A stretch of DNA of 64,000 bases from Sympetrum striolatum (lineage: Eukaryota; Arthropoda; Insecta; Odonata; Libellulidae), in contig OX388343.1 in assembly GCA_947579665.1 (NCBI GenBank), positions 88,082,254 through 88,146,253 of the forward strand, given 5' to 3'. The position numbers were made by a program, and so were the translations under genes. Positions 11,801 to 24,045 of the stretch are shown one piece after another; within the stretch, counting starts at the first letter, position 1; each line of letters opens with the position of its first letter. Under the pieces are notes generated by a model, which saw only the letters and a program-made list of their open reading frames with translations, was not told the DNA's origin and ran no database searches.

Positions 11801-12769
11801 AAAGATAAAAAGGAAAGGATTTGTACATAAACTATGTATTGTTACGAACTGAATGAGATTTTATTTTTCGAGTTAATTGATTGAAAATCTGAATGAAACG
11901 CATTCTATTGAAATTACTTGACTTTTGTAATCAAGAAAATTCAACTTATCGACACTTTACTCTTAGTATTCATACACGTTTTGGTACTCAAATATCCCAA
12001 AATATTATCAAAATTATAAGTGAGTAATGTTAGTAAATTACTTAAAATCTTCGAAGTTTTTCTCTAATTGGGATTCTCTGCTACTAGAAACCATAGTTAC
12101 AAGGAATTTTTGGGACATGTATAATATGCACAGTACCTTGAATTTGAGAGTATTTAAGATAAATTCATTAATTTCAAGAATGGCATGAGAATTTCATCAT
12201 CAAATAGAATTTTTGGCACAAAGTTATCAGAGTAAAAGGCGTTCTGTATATGGAAAATAGAATGAGTGATAAACTTCTACCGGAGAAACAGAAGCCTTAT
12301 AACAATTACCCTAATGGTTATAATTTTTCTGTGTTTATTTTTTTGGGTGGTTTAAAAATCCTCAACATCTGTTGTAATTTCATGATAACATACCATCTCT
12401 TAAATATTAGCGTTTATATGTAAATTTATTAACAATTTTCTATCCAAAATTATATTGAACACTGTTAAAGAGAAGAAATTTATTTTAATCAGATAAATCA
12501 TAAAATAAATAATATTATATTTCCTTAATTGTCTTTATTGATTTCTCCGAGCGGAAATTCAAAAAATTTCCACAACTAACAATAGATATATAAATTATAC
12601 TTTCTGCAAAAAAGTCCTCGGGAATTATTTTTAAAATTTTACAACACCAAGAAGATCGAATAAACTTGGAGAATATTTTGAAATTAAATTCCCAATTTTC
12701 TGGCGCATATTATTCATAATTAAACGCTTGTACTAAAATATTTCTAAAACCAGTTAAAATCTATTGAAA
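8900..12769. other. long gene-free A+T-rich stretch
   Basis: No open frame of useful length, no tRNA-like boxes and no clear inverted repeat were seen. A short (AAT)n run lies near 9484-9500. It could be intron or intergenic DNA. Confidence 0.5.
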
Positions 12770-13000
12770 ATATATCTGTCGAGAATGGAAAGAAACGGCC
12801 AACGAAAAATATTAAATCATGTTATTAAATTATATAGAGGAAGTTCAATATCTATTCAGGACGTTTAACAAATTACTTTTAGAAAATTGCGGATCTTATC
12901 TGGAGTTCACCACTACGAAGAGAATTACTAAAAAAAGAGCAGTAAAAAATTTAGAGTCATAATAATTTAATATAATATTCATAATGCCATCATTTAATTA
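12770..13000 (+). repeat. dispersed repeat copy related to 6630-6840
   Basis: Several blocks occur in the same order as at 6630-6840: GAAAATAT/GAAAATGT, GCCAACGAAAAA, a 5-bp-spaced TATTATAAA-type block, ATC(T/G)GGAGTT, and TTTAGAGTCATAA.AATTT followed by ATAATATT.ATAAT. Divergence is high. The class is unknown and there is no ORF. Confidence 0.45.
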
Positions 13001-14296
13001 TTATTAAATTAAAGAAAACGAAATCGTTGTATATTTCAAGGGCTTTTAATAAAAATCTGTACATTAGATGGATAGAAAATAGAGTTCATCAACCTTTTAT
13101 AAATAGGTTATGAATTATATTGACCCTAGATTATCGCGTGTCGGCTGGCAATTTCAAAAGACAAAATTCTGAAATCGGGAAATTATTTCTTCTTTCTCGA
13201 AAGAGAAGGATTTTAGGAATCTTAGAACTTCAATACCAGAGTAGTTAAGGATTTTTAATCATACTCGTGTAAATGTAAAATATTTATAAATAAAATCGAA
13301 ATAAATCGAATTATAAATATTAATCAATATTAAATCTCAGCATAGGTTTATACTCACTAAACGTTCCATCATATAATTTACGTGTAATTTAAAACTCCCT
13401 TTTTTATTTTATCCAAATTTATACATTAATTATAACATATATTTATACATTTAATTATGTACATGAATATCCATGAGCTGTGTATAAGTGAAATATGTAT
13501 GGTGAAAATATTCAAAATTTTAAGTTTATTTTTTACCAAGCTTTACCTACATTAAGCGGTTTTGGTTTAGCAATATATCAGGGGGAAAAATGTTGGGAAG
13601 CAATTGACTCCATCAGACGTTTTGAGGATATTTCAAAGTAAAGCAAAAATTTAAACTTATACAATGCTTATGTGATTTATGTTCATTTAGAAAATTTATC
13701 CCAATGTGTTGTATTTCACGTTAATGTTTATGTTTCCGTTGTAATTAGAATAATGTATATTTATATCATGTGAATTAATTGATATTTGTAATTAATATGT
13801 TATTGCTGTGATTGACTTGGTAATTGATATAAAATGAATTTGTTCTTATGTGGCTTGCCACAGAACAACTATAAATATTATTTTTATTATAAATATTTCA
13901 AGAACATTCGAAAATTATATTACTGGTTAAACTGTTATCATCCCATTCAAAGGATTACGAATACCTAACACCGCCTTTGCCTTTATCATAGAGCCAACAT
14001 AAAAGATATAAATAAAAAATATTATTGTATCTGTGCTTATAATGAATGTTATTTCCATGTTCTATTGCTTGTTAACTCGAATTATATGAAAATCATCACA
14101 TAGCAGGTTCCTATCGCATGGAAATGTAAACGAGTCACGTTATAATAACGGAAGTGCTATTTCACACATAGATGACACTTATGGAATATATCCTTCAGTC
14201 AGTCCTTGACTAGCCCCACTTCGGACAGACATGGTCGCGTGGATTTCGTAACGAAATTTCGGAATCGGAAGGAACTCCGCCGAAAAAAATAAACCG
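13001..14296. other. no feature seen
   Basis: Very A+T-rich, with no supported exon, RNA gene or repeat boundary. The last about 90 bp, just downstream of the candidate exon at 14301-14509, are less A+T-rich. Confidence 0.45.
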
Positions 14297-14300
14297 TTAC

Positions 14301-14509
14301 CTTGAAATCGAAGAAAGGGATTTATCAAATGGCTGGCTCCACGCCACACGTAGAGGTGCTGTAACTCGGTGGGTCATCGAAGAGGAAATCTTCAGCAACC
14401 GGAAATGACGCAGAAGCCGGCGGAATAAAGCGATTATGGTGGATAAAGCGATTATAAGTACTAGAATACAAAAGACTACTTGAATAATTTCAATCTCCCC
14501 AAAATTCAT
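14301..14509 (-). CDS. speculative first coding exon of a one-pass membrane protein
   Basis: From an ATG at 14507-14509 the minus-strand frame encodes 69 residues plus two bases. It ends exactly at a good donor (TTTCAAG|GTAACG, boundary 14301/14300); the in-frame stop that closes the ORF is made by the donor itself (AGG TAA). Residues about 8-29 (IIQVVFCILVLIIALSTIIA and two more) form a hydrophobic helix preceded by acidic residues and followed by RRLLRHFRLLK, so the positive-inside rule predicts N-out, C-in. A weak acceptor (AAACAG) lies four bases upstream of the ATG. No family is recognised and the matching downstream exon was not found, so it may be a chance ORF. Confidence 0.25.
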
Positions 14510-15149
14510 ACCTGTTTATTTTAATAAAATTCTTTTGCGGAAAATATTTATTTATTCTTTATAATATACATTTTTATTATTATTATTATGGTATCTTTAT
14601 TTTTATTACTACATATTTTTATAATTATATATTTTTACTACTATATCATTAATTTTTTGAAGTTTTTTTATTAATAGGAATAAAGGTCGTCAATCACGGA
14701 AAAGTTGTCCGCAAATAATGGCGAGGATATTTAACGAGGCAATCAACCTATTCGTACAGTATCCAAAAGCTAATCCTGAATTAAATAACTGGCAAATACC
14801 AGTGCTCACAAATGCTTTGGATAAATCGAATTTCAGAATTCCCATTTCATAAATTAGTACTGCAAGGAATTTAGTCATTGTTGCTGGTAAATTATTTTTG
14901 GAATCATTTATTCAGTGTTTATTAGTTTTCAACCGCTAAAGTCCTTCCCGCATGTATAGCTGTCAAAATGAAAATTTAAACATCCATTCCATCGGAACCA
15001 GTTTAGCAGTTAAATATACATTTAAGGGACATGCACTTTATTTTTAAAAATTCTAATCCTTATACATATGTCTATAATAATATTTAGGAATTCAGAACCT
15101 CAAGATGAAACTTAACTTTCCACGAGGAAGCGTGCGCTTTAAACCCAAA

Positions 15150-15326
15150 GTTAAACAAGAAGCGAAAAATTGTGACATGACTGGGACTCGAACCCAGGTT
15201 CCCACTTTCCGAGCAACTACCATGCCATCCTTGCGTTAGTTTAATGGTAAGAACACCTGCCCGGAAAGTGGGAGACCTGGGTTCAAGTCCCAGTCATGTT
15301 ATAATGTTTCACTCCTTGTTGAATTT
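15150..15326. repeat. head-to-head pair of one tRNA-derived SINE (foldback)
   Basis: The left arm 15150-15213 and right arm 15262-15326 are inverted copies. Each contains a B box: CTGGGTTCGAGTCCCAG read on the minus strand (about 15182-15198), and CTGGGTTCAAGTCCCAG on the plus strand (about 15276-15292). Each is preceded by GGAAAGTGGGA and followed by CATG and an ACA(A/T)..TTTCGCTTCTTG-like body. The short spacer carries separate A-box-like motifs for the two copies (TGGCATGGTAGTTGC minus; TAGTTTAATGGTAAG plus). Another member of this family is at 54690-54776. No intact tRNA gene is formed. Confidence 0.65.
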
Positions 15327-15898
15327 ATTCAGGCCATTTTTATAAATGTACTAGAATTAAGGGTGATAGTAGGCTTTTGATAATACTTACATAAGCTTCT
15401 AATAAATCAAAAATAATTTCCAGCCTTTCCTAGGGTTAGTTGGTGACTTTTAAATTACTTGGACAAATAGGGATGGAAATATGAAGGTTAAGAAGGAGCA
15501 CAACACAGATATCTACGGGAAATATTTCACTACCATTTCCGTAACGATTTTATTAAAAATAATTTGATACCGATTTATTTACAATTGAAAATGAACTCTT
15601 TACTTTCCGATTTCACTTCTTGATAGACATTTGATTGTAAAATATGTTTTATGCAGGTTTATCAGAAACATAGAGAAAGAGTCAAAAAGTCTTAGTCTTT
15701 TACATATTAAAAATGCAGAAACATATCTAAATAGGTGATTCTCTCTCATTCTTTGACATTCCACTGTTAACGCTTCTTCGATATATTTTGCCACTAGAAA
15801 AAATCATAAAAAGCAAAACCTTAGAGGCCACCGCAATACCTCTACCGAGAATCTTCAAGAAAGAGAGATGACATGGACCAGTGACCAAATGGAAGTTA

Positions 15899-15937
15899 CG
15901 AGGTCCGGAATCATGACGATAAAGATTTCGGACCTCG
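15899..15937. repeat. 14-bp-stem hairpin
   Basis: CGAGGTCCGGAATC and GATTTCGGACCTCG are inverted with one mismatch around an 11-bp loop. It is not followed by a U-run on either strand and is not next to an identified gene, so no function is assigned. Confidence 0.55.
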
Positions 15938-16642
15938 ATTAGGTGGTTGAATTTTCTGAACCGAGAGCGTGGGTGGTTGAAAACATTTCCTCGTGATTCT
16001 TCCTCGTGACTTTCACCTTTCACGAAGATGCTATTGTTTCACAAAACGTCGATTTTCCTTTTTCCGCCGCCAGAGCGCGTTTAATCACCCGAATCGACTT
16101 TCTCCGATCGAGAGAGCAAATCATTGAGACCGTGAACCGATGGACAGCACAAAGCGGTACTGCGTTCATCCGAGGCTCTGCAAAGAGAACCGATGGATCC
16201 GAGAATAACGAAAGTTCCGAAGAATTTGAGGATCTCTGATTTATGTCTCGTTTGAATCGGACATCCCTCAAAATACTATGTATATTTCCATTTTAGAATT
16301 TATTTCGCTTCTTTATTTTCATATAAGCCTTGAAGTGAATAAAGGAATTACTATCAATGTTATAAACAGTATTTTATATGGCCTCAAAATTTCCAAAGGT
16401 CCATTATGGGACGGTAGCGTCGATATACATAGTGTACAATGTTTGCTGCTGCATACATACATATTCATATATTTTTATGAAAGAGCTTATCATAGATGAA
16501 CTATTTACTATAGAAGACGAAGGAATCATATTTGAGCATTTATCAGAAGTAGATGTATACAAACAAAATACCTCAATTCTCCGTGTAAGTGTTTTGTCAA
16601 TTTTATCATTGGCAGGGGATCAAGGGAGTATTTATTTCATTT

Positions 16643-16714
16643 TAGTAAATGGGTGGGAATAACTTAACAAAATTCCCTTTGTTTAAAGTTAACAAAATTC
16701 CCACCCATTTACTA
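16643..16714. repeat. 18-bp perfect inverted repeat
   Basis: TAGTAAATGGGTGGGAAT (16643-16660) is perfectly repeated in inverse at 16697-16714, with a 36-bp spacer. Inside, AACAAAATTCCC occurs twice in direct orientation. It may be the remains of a small foldback element or a local template-switch event. Confidence 0.6.
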
Positions 16715-17769
16715 GGATGGAGTTCCTCAAATTTAAAGCTTACCAGACTGATTTTATTTCATTTTATCAATTTCTTACCGTGGAATGTTTTTCCTGGCAT
16801 AGATTGAAAGATCATGTAGTATTTTTTATTGCAATGATAATGTTTAATTATAATTTCGATTTTAGGACTTCATTTGGTGAATTCCTACCTATCTCTGGGA
16901 ATACTTCGTGAATTTTCTATCAAAGATGGAATCTATGTTCCAGAATCAGACAACAAGGCTATTGGTACATTTGGGTACCGACTTATACTTATTAGCATAA
17001 CTCTTTGTTGAAAATAATTGTTGTGTTAATGAGGCAGAAATTTTATAAATACGTTTATGACAACTTAAACTTTCCCTGCAATAAAATATAATGTGAAACT
17101 TGGTGTAGCTGTAATTCTTTGACTTCAATTTCCATTCGTTTTAAAATCTGCTTACGCTTAAAACAAATAAATGTGACGAGCGTTGGATTTTCAAAGAAGA
17201 AACATCGCCTACAAACGATATCTCCCCAGGAGAAAGAGGAGAAAGCCAATTAAAAAATACTAATTTATGCGAGGAGAAGAATGAGACCCGATTTAAATAC
17301 GATAGGAAGGAAATTAATGCAAATTTCCGTCTGATAAGAGGCCATTCTTATTCTGCATTGAGACCGGAACGGGAGGAGGCGTGACGCGAATCTCTTTCCA
17401 GTTCTATTTCTGAATCGAGCGATGCATCCGATGGGGAGACATCTTTCTGATGCCCCATCAAATGCGAGGAATCGATCAGATATTCCCGGAATCTCTTGGG
17501 AGGCTCGTGGGCAAGAGCTTCGTGCCTATCTGGAATCTTTTTTAATTTTTAATGGGATAGGACGAGGTTGTTCTATTCGTCGTCAGGGTCGTGAGGAATA
17601 TCGACTCGAAGGGTTAAAAAGCGGGATTCTGCTGATCGATGCCAATGGTGCAAGCGTCGAGAGGATTCCAGATTTTCGGAGATTGCTCAGGCACTCTTGA
17701 CTTCAGAGATCTAAGGAAATCCTCATTGTGAAGTAATGGAGATAGTCAGCGAACGTATGATCGTCATGA

Positions 17770-17845
17770 AAACCGGATAAGGTGGGGAAGCGGACAGCAT
17801 GATAGAGCTCCGATCCCAAAGACCCAGGTTCAAGTCCCGGATATT
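17770..17845 (+). repeat. tRNA-derived SINE head
   Basis: A B box (CAGGTTCAAGTCCCGG, about 17825-17840) is preceded at tRNA spacing by AAGGTGGGGAAGCGGACAGC, which resembles a diverged A-box region. The element then runs into an A+T-rich tail with GATAATGATAATAATGATTA. It is probably a SINE rather than a tRNA gene because the acceptor stem does not close. Confidence 0.45.
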
Positions 17846-18099
17846 CGGAATTTTCTGATGAGGGAACGATTGTGTTTGTTCTTTGATAATGATAATAATG
17901 ATTAATAAAATAAATAAAATTGTGGTTATAATAATAAAATATTATTCCTGTTGAATTTTTGGGATATTGTTTTATAATTTCATTCCCGTTGGATGAAATT
18001 GTAAAATATAATTCATGTTGGATATAATTACAACATTTAATTTCTTTATCCAATAAAGATATTATTATCATAAATCTTGGATGACAGGTAAGATGGACT

Positions 18100-19829
18100 G
18101 GAGAGGATTGGAAGTCTTTCAGATATGTGTGAGGCGTGGAGTGGAAAAGTAAGTTGCATTAATTAGAACACACACAAATAATATCTGTAAAATATGGAAG
18201 AGAATCTACTTTGACGGAGAAAATGAAACAGACTGAAAAAAGAGGTTCAGAAATGAAAATGGGTTGAAGTGTTGGATAATGAAATTGAGAATCGAGTATT
18301 TGGGGAATTCACAGTGGAATACAACGACAAAAAATTTATTTTGGGTTAATTATTAGTAATATAGCAAAGAATTTACGAACGACAATTTTAGTATACCTAA
18401 GTAGTGGTAATACATGTATTTTGTAGTGGAATCGCTAAATATTTGATTCCATAATGAATTCAGATAACTCTACGGTAATAACAAAATGGAATTAAAATGG
18501 TTTGGGAAAAAAATGAAACTACTTACTATCCAAGATAAGCTTTTTCAACTACTTCAGAGTAAAAGAATCTATATAGAAATCCCAACGAAATAAGTCTAAT
18601 TTCAGCGTGAGGGTCACTCGGAAAAATGTACGGAATCGTCGCCGAAAGCCAAGTGCCTGAAAGAGAATGACCACAGCATAAAAACATCCCTGAGGCGAGA
18701 AGGTGAAGCACCACATGAGAACGATAGGCATCCTACACCATTCTCCAGATCGTCTCCGGTACTTCCGAGAGAATTACGGGAGTTCTTTGAAAGTTTGGCG
18801 TAGCGTCTCAGTTGAAAATAGATAGGAAAACTCGCGAGGGTACCCTCCGTACTTAACGCCGCCTCCGAAGGAATTCAGGGGATAAAATAGCAGTCTTCGA
18901 CCGGATCGGCTAACTTACTGTAGAATGGACCCACGGAGAACAAAGGAACTGTGGGCGATTAAAGGGCCTACTATTATCCTTTAGAGATATAGTTTCACTT
19001 CTGCAGGTCACAAAGGCGATAGCGGTCCAGCTAGTAGGTGTATACCAGGTGATCACAAATTTAAATCTCTCTTTCACTTACTACGTTGACTAAGAATGCT
19101 TATTGTGCTGAGCAAAGCAAGACGCACCAGCAAAGTAAATTAGTCTTGTATTAATCGAAAAACAAAAGTATTTCCAAAATCATCCTCCGCATCTATCGTG
19201 CGGAATAATCCTTATAAATTACTAATTGCTAGACGTTTTCTATTCTAGAAATGTTTGATTAATTAATAAAAAACTAAATGCATATTAAATCAATTACTGA
19301 AGGCGAATCACAGTTGAAAAGTTACGAAAGTGAAGACAATCTTCCTCTTCCTCAAAACACCACAATTATGCTAGAAATAACAGTAGTTCTATTTTGCAGA
19401 TTTTCTGCTACATTATATACGTATTGCTTAGATGTATGAAAGGCGAATTCATTGAAGTAAATGAAGATCTCGCATTCAAGACAAGTTGGAAAGCTTGGAA
19501 TATAAAGAGATTTTTTTCCGAAGAAATATACAAAAAGATTAAGATAATTGCATTTCTTTCTGGTCAAAAGAAGACCATAATAATAGTTAATTCTCTGTTC
19601 TAACTTTGAATGAGTGCTAAAATCCTTTCAAATTCTATCTTTGAATCATCCAAACCCGCCCGCCAGCATGTTGGAGACAAATTATATTGCTCAATAACTG
19701 CATAATTTCACATAGTGAAACGCCTGCATAATTTCACAAATATTTTCCTTTGCATCAGGGAAAGGTTATTTTTACACTTTTACCATTTATTATTATAAGT
19801 GTGTATATTTTTATTGTAAGGTTCATAGT
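18100..19829. other. no gene seen
   Basis: A moderately G+C-richer patch at about 18580-19030 has short frames on both strands but no domain and no splice support. The rest is A+T-rich without structure. Confidence 0.45.
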
Positions 19830-20000
19830 CTTACTGAATAGAACTCCGAATCCGTTCCTTTAATATCAATGTTAATAACTTCAGATTCATTAGAGTGGTT
19901 TCTATTATCTAAGAATTTGTCACTCGAAGAATTGATCGTTCGAAGAATTCCTTTTCGAAGGATTTGTAGACTCCCAATCTAAGGAGGTTTTGCTTTTTAC
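19830..20000 (+). repeat. dispersed repeat with periodic TTCGAA motifs (copy 2)
   Basis: Shares with 3600-3720 the order CCGTTCCTTTA, ATAACTTCAGATTCATT, AGTGGT and AAGAATTTGT. It then carries CGAAGAATT/TTCGAAGAATT motifs spaced 15-17 bp. It is the second copy of the repeat at 3478-3720, class unknown. Confidence 0.5.
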
Positions 20001-21281
20001 AGTTGACGCTCCATGGGTTTCGTAATATTTAGTATAGACATTTACTTTAAAGATCTATATTTTTACCTATTAAAAAATATCCAATAAACTAATCGACGTG
20101 ACATGAGGCAATAATAAAAGCCGTCGAAACTACGGATAGCAAATCAATCAAAACAAAAATGCATGTCTCTTTCGAATTAAAAAGACCACGAGCAGAGGGG
20201 AACAAAACACAAAGTCCTTTTTCACGGCTACGTGAAAGGACTCCGATTTTCCTTAACCTCCAAAAGATCCCATCGATTTTCAGATCAATCGTGACACGAC
20301 TCAATGCTAAGGAGCGCGGTTTATTTGCCCTCTTCCCATCGAGAGGCTGACTGATTTTCAATCACACGGTTTCCCTTCGGAAGCATACCCACCTAATTCC
20401 AAATCCTTTATTTTTCCTCCTTCATTAGCGTGAATCAGAATGCGAAGGTCAGCTCGACTATCGGATTGCATTCATCGCAAGGTAGTCTAAATTGGCACGA
20501 TTTCAAAGGCGATTAACTGAATCTTTGGGTGGGAGTTTGGCGCTTTAGTTAATCGTTTATTACACGATCGTAAAATGTTTGATTTTATGGGATTCGGATG
20601 GGTTATGTGAACTTCGTGATCCGTGCAGGTCCATTCGCGCCAAACGGTGGCATTATTTTCAGTATGTGTAAGTACCGATGACTTCGTCTGTGTAATTAAA
20701 ATTCAGCGTCGATATAAAAACAGTTGAAATAAATGTTCTCTTCGAAAAATACCACCATTTATCGTAAAGGGCCCGTTATCGCACCACCAGAATCCGTCAG
20801 AAATTAGATGATTGTAAAAACTTCTGGTAATACAACTCTGTTTAGCACAAATCTTGTACCTTAATGAGTTATTTAATCTCAAAATAAAACGTATAATCAT
20901 CAATCGGCAAAGTAATATCTTAAAGAATGCTCAAATGCCTATTACGCAATACTGAATATATCGTATGATATAGTGACTTGGTATAATAGTACCGAGTAGT
21001 AAAGAGCCTTTTACGGTACCAGTAAGATGAGCATCGACAGCCGACCACCTCCGAATTAATAATTTTGATAATGTTTTTTTTTTAAACAGGAATTTTTCGT
21101 CTCATATTGTACCTCATGGATGAAAATTCATGTACTTTTTCCTCTTTTCTTTTTTATTAGACTTATGTTATTTTGTGTATTGCTCTTTTTTATGTGAAAT
21201 GATTCTTATTTATGTATTGCATGCAAATACTTAAAGATAGTGTATTTATTTATTTTTTCATATTCTTTTTTCTCATGTTTT
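20001..21281. other. no gene seen
   Basis: Includes a less A+T-rich patch at 20150-20560 with short overlapping frames on both strands. None resembles a known protein. No RNA gene or repeat boundaries were found. Confidence 0.45.
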
Positions 21282-21534
21282 AGTAATTACTATCGGTAGG
21301 TTTGCTCAAGTTTTTCATACCCTCTTCCTTGTGGGTGTTTTTCTGCAGTGGAATTTTTTCCTAAGAATATCTTAGGTTTACTACATCTACAATTCCTCTA
21401 ATTTTTTCTCATACCATTATCTTTAATTTAATTACTCTATAATTAATGATGATGTGTTACATGAGGCAAGAGACTTTTAGTCTCAATCTCGCCCAAATAA
21501 AGACGGTTATTTTTATTATTATTATTATGATAAA
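21282..21534 (+). repeat. LINE-like 3' end with microsatellite tail (copy 1)
   Basis: This segment aligns with 43446-43680 through several blocks in order: TTTTTCA.AC.CTC.TTC.TTGTG, GTGTTTT.CTGCAGT, CTTAGGT and finally TTTTAGTCTCAATCTCGC. It ends in CCCAAATAAAGACG followed by (TTA)n. A fixed 3' end running into a simple repeat is typical of non-LTR retrotransposons. A fragment of the same end (CTGAATCTCACCCAAACAAA) is at about 39808-39830, and inverted fragments (GATTGAGACTGAAAAGTCTA) lie near 24838. There is no coding sequence in the copy. Confidence 0.5.
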
Positions 21535-21539
21535 TCTAT

Positions 21540-23639
21540 AGTTTCCCCCATTCTCATGCAGTGAGTCTCTTCTATGCAGCGCAGGGTTGACAAATTCTCT
21601 CAATTAACAAATTCATGATGTGTACACATGGCATATTTTTAAGAAAAACAAGAGAACGATTAGCGATAGCTGGCAACCTCGAGGTAGTGATGGTCGTATC
21701 GTGTAGTGCACGGGGTTAGTAATTCGCGTGAGTGGGGGTATACCTCTGTGATGAGGGGATTCACGAAAACTTCCGCGCAGGCTCTCTACTACGCGGTATG
21801 TACTATTATAATAAGCGATCGTTTTTTGCTGACATTAAATTTTTATAATAAGCGGTTGTATGACTTGCTGGCTCCAGGTAGTTTTGAATTGGATTTCATC
21901 CTGACAGAGATGAATGCCAACGGTCGTTTATAGTTAAGTTATAGGATTCCCCCGAATCCTTGGAAGATGAGCTACATAAACGAATAGAAAATCCTTGACG
22001 GGCTATATCTGCTTTATCATCTCTTTAATACTTCCAGCGACCTTAGCCGCGAAGTCTATAGTAGGCGTTCTGAACGATTAATTAAACTCAGTTTTGCCTG
22101 ATATCCAGGGGCAATATGAGTTTCTACCAAAATTTGATGAAAATGGAAAAAGTTGCATAATCAAACAAGCGTTGTAATCTATGTACTTCGCACGCCTGTA
22201 TTTTTATACTCTATTTATTTTATCTACAAATAATCTAAATAAAACATAATCTACATGTTTTATTGATTTGGAAAGTTTTACACTTTGAGTCTTACGATAG
22301 TTATAGAAGTCTAAATAAGCTAATGCTAGTTATGTTTAGTCTATTCATTTTATATGTGACTCCGTAGGTTGCAATACTCCCTGCACCATCGAACAGTACA
22401 GTTTTCTTGGAAGGATCGAACCCATTTACCCTAAGATGTGTTGCTTTCGTAAGATTTTATATATCATCAAGCTTAGATATGAGTGGAAGCGTTCGTACTA
22501 ACAAGAAAACAAAACAAGGTATTCAAATGTGCATGAGATTGATTGATGAGGAAAAATTTAGGCATCATCACAAAGATTACTGGGGAGTATTCATAGGATT
22601 AATATGCCATTGTGTTATGTTATTTCATTTCTGGAAAAAACGCGATTCAAGTTTAGCTCGGGGGCTGCGGTTTTAGAACCCCTGGGTTGAACTAGTGAAA
22701 AGATTTCTTAGTTTTACAATCGCCCAAAAATGATATACATTGTCTGCTATTCTATCGAGAACGGAAAGGTACTGGATCAGACTGCCCAGGAAAATCTATG
22801 ATACCTTTCCAAGAAATATTTGGGAAACGAGACAAGAATTATTGGGAGAGAGACTAAAACATATTTCATAATGTAAATATTTTTCACTCCTTCCCTTTTA
22901 GGTGAATAGATAAGTTCATATGAGTTATGTTAATCTTATATGTATATTTATCACTCATGAATGATATATATTCATTTCCAGTAGTACCTCATTATATTAT
23001 AACATTGTCTATTTATTGTATTAATGAAATGCTCTGCTACTAGATTCTGTCCTATCTGAAATGTTTTTATTAATAATAGTAACACTTTATTTTATAATTT
23101 TCTACAGTTTCTGAAAATTGATTACATGCAGGATTACTTTATTATCAATGGTAAAAGACATGAAATTCATACTCGATTAGGTATCAAACTTAACCTCGCA
23201 TCATAAACATGAATGACGTCAAATACTTTGCCTCTGCTACAGTTCAGCTTGCCTCAATAATCCCGCCAAGAGATCCTTGCTCATTACCGCGATCCTAATA
23301 AGCCCTCTTGATCTTCAGCGAGCGCACGCAGATCGACCTTCAGCTGTCGATCGACGAGAATAACGGTTAACTTCTTCGAGTAAACACAGCTCGGATCGCA
23401 CGACCAACTTCCAGCGGAAAATTCCCGAGGACCAAACCTCTCCGGCCGTAATTCACACAAGTTCCTCCCGGGAAGAAATTTGCAGCTCCGTTAAAGAGAT
23501 CCCTGTGTGAAGGAGCGAAAGGGGTTGGGAGAAATATTCGCTCCGAGCAGGGCATGCCGGGAAGAGGGAGAGGCCTTACCGCCGATTTCCCTGCGGAGTA
23601 GATCAAAGAGAGAATGCGGAGGAGAGGAAAAAATCGGAG
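21540..23639. other. no gene seen
   Basis: The longest plus-strand frame with an ATG in context (22480-22676, 65 codons) has a single hydrophobic stretch (WGVFIGLICHCVMLFHFW) but no family resemblance. The segment from 23220 to 23640 is G+C-richer and contains dense GATCGA-like words, with no exon recognised. Confidence 0.4.
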
Positions 23640-24045
23640 TGAAAAAGGGGTGAAATGGGAAGAGTAAAATAGGGAAGGGGAAAATGGGGAATGGAAAAAT
23701 GGGGAAGGGTAAAATGGGGGAGAGTAAAATAGGGAGATTAAAATAGGGTGAGTAAAATTGGGAAGGGTAAAATGGGGAAGGGTAAAATGGGGAAGGGTAA
23801 AATGGGGAAAGGTAAAATGGAGAAGGGGAAAATGGGGAACGGGGGAATGGGGAAGGGAGAAATGGGGAAGGGTAGAATAGGGAGAGTAAAATGGGGAAGG
23901 GTAAAATGGGGGAGAGTAAAATAGGGAGAGTAAAGTATGGAGAGTAAAATGGGGAAGGGTAAAATGATGAAAGGTAAAATGGGGAAGAGTACAATGGGGT
24001 AGGGAAAAATGGGGAACGGTAAAATGGTGGAGAGTTAAATGGGGA
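23640..24045 (+). repeat. G-rich 15-bp minisatellite
   Basis: About 400 bp of imperfect tandem repeats of a 15-bp unit, consensus AAAATGGGGAAGGGT, with variants such as GGGAGAGTAAAATA. The plus strand is almost pure purine plus T and repeatedly satisfies the G3+ N1-7 pattern (GGGG-AA-GGG-TAAAAT-GGGG), so it is prone to G-quadruplex formation. Because the period is five codons, minus-strand frames stay open through it (a 261-codon frame at 23367-24152 reading LPHFT-type repeats). This is a consequence of the repeat and not evidence of a protein. Confidence 0.85.

Noticed and set aside
22480..22676. 65-codon plus-strand ORF with a hydrophobic stretch
   Set aside because: No homologue, no splice or promoter context, and amino-acid use typical of random A+T-rich ORFs.
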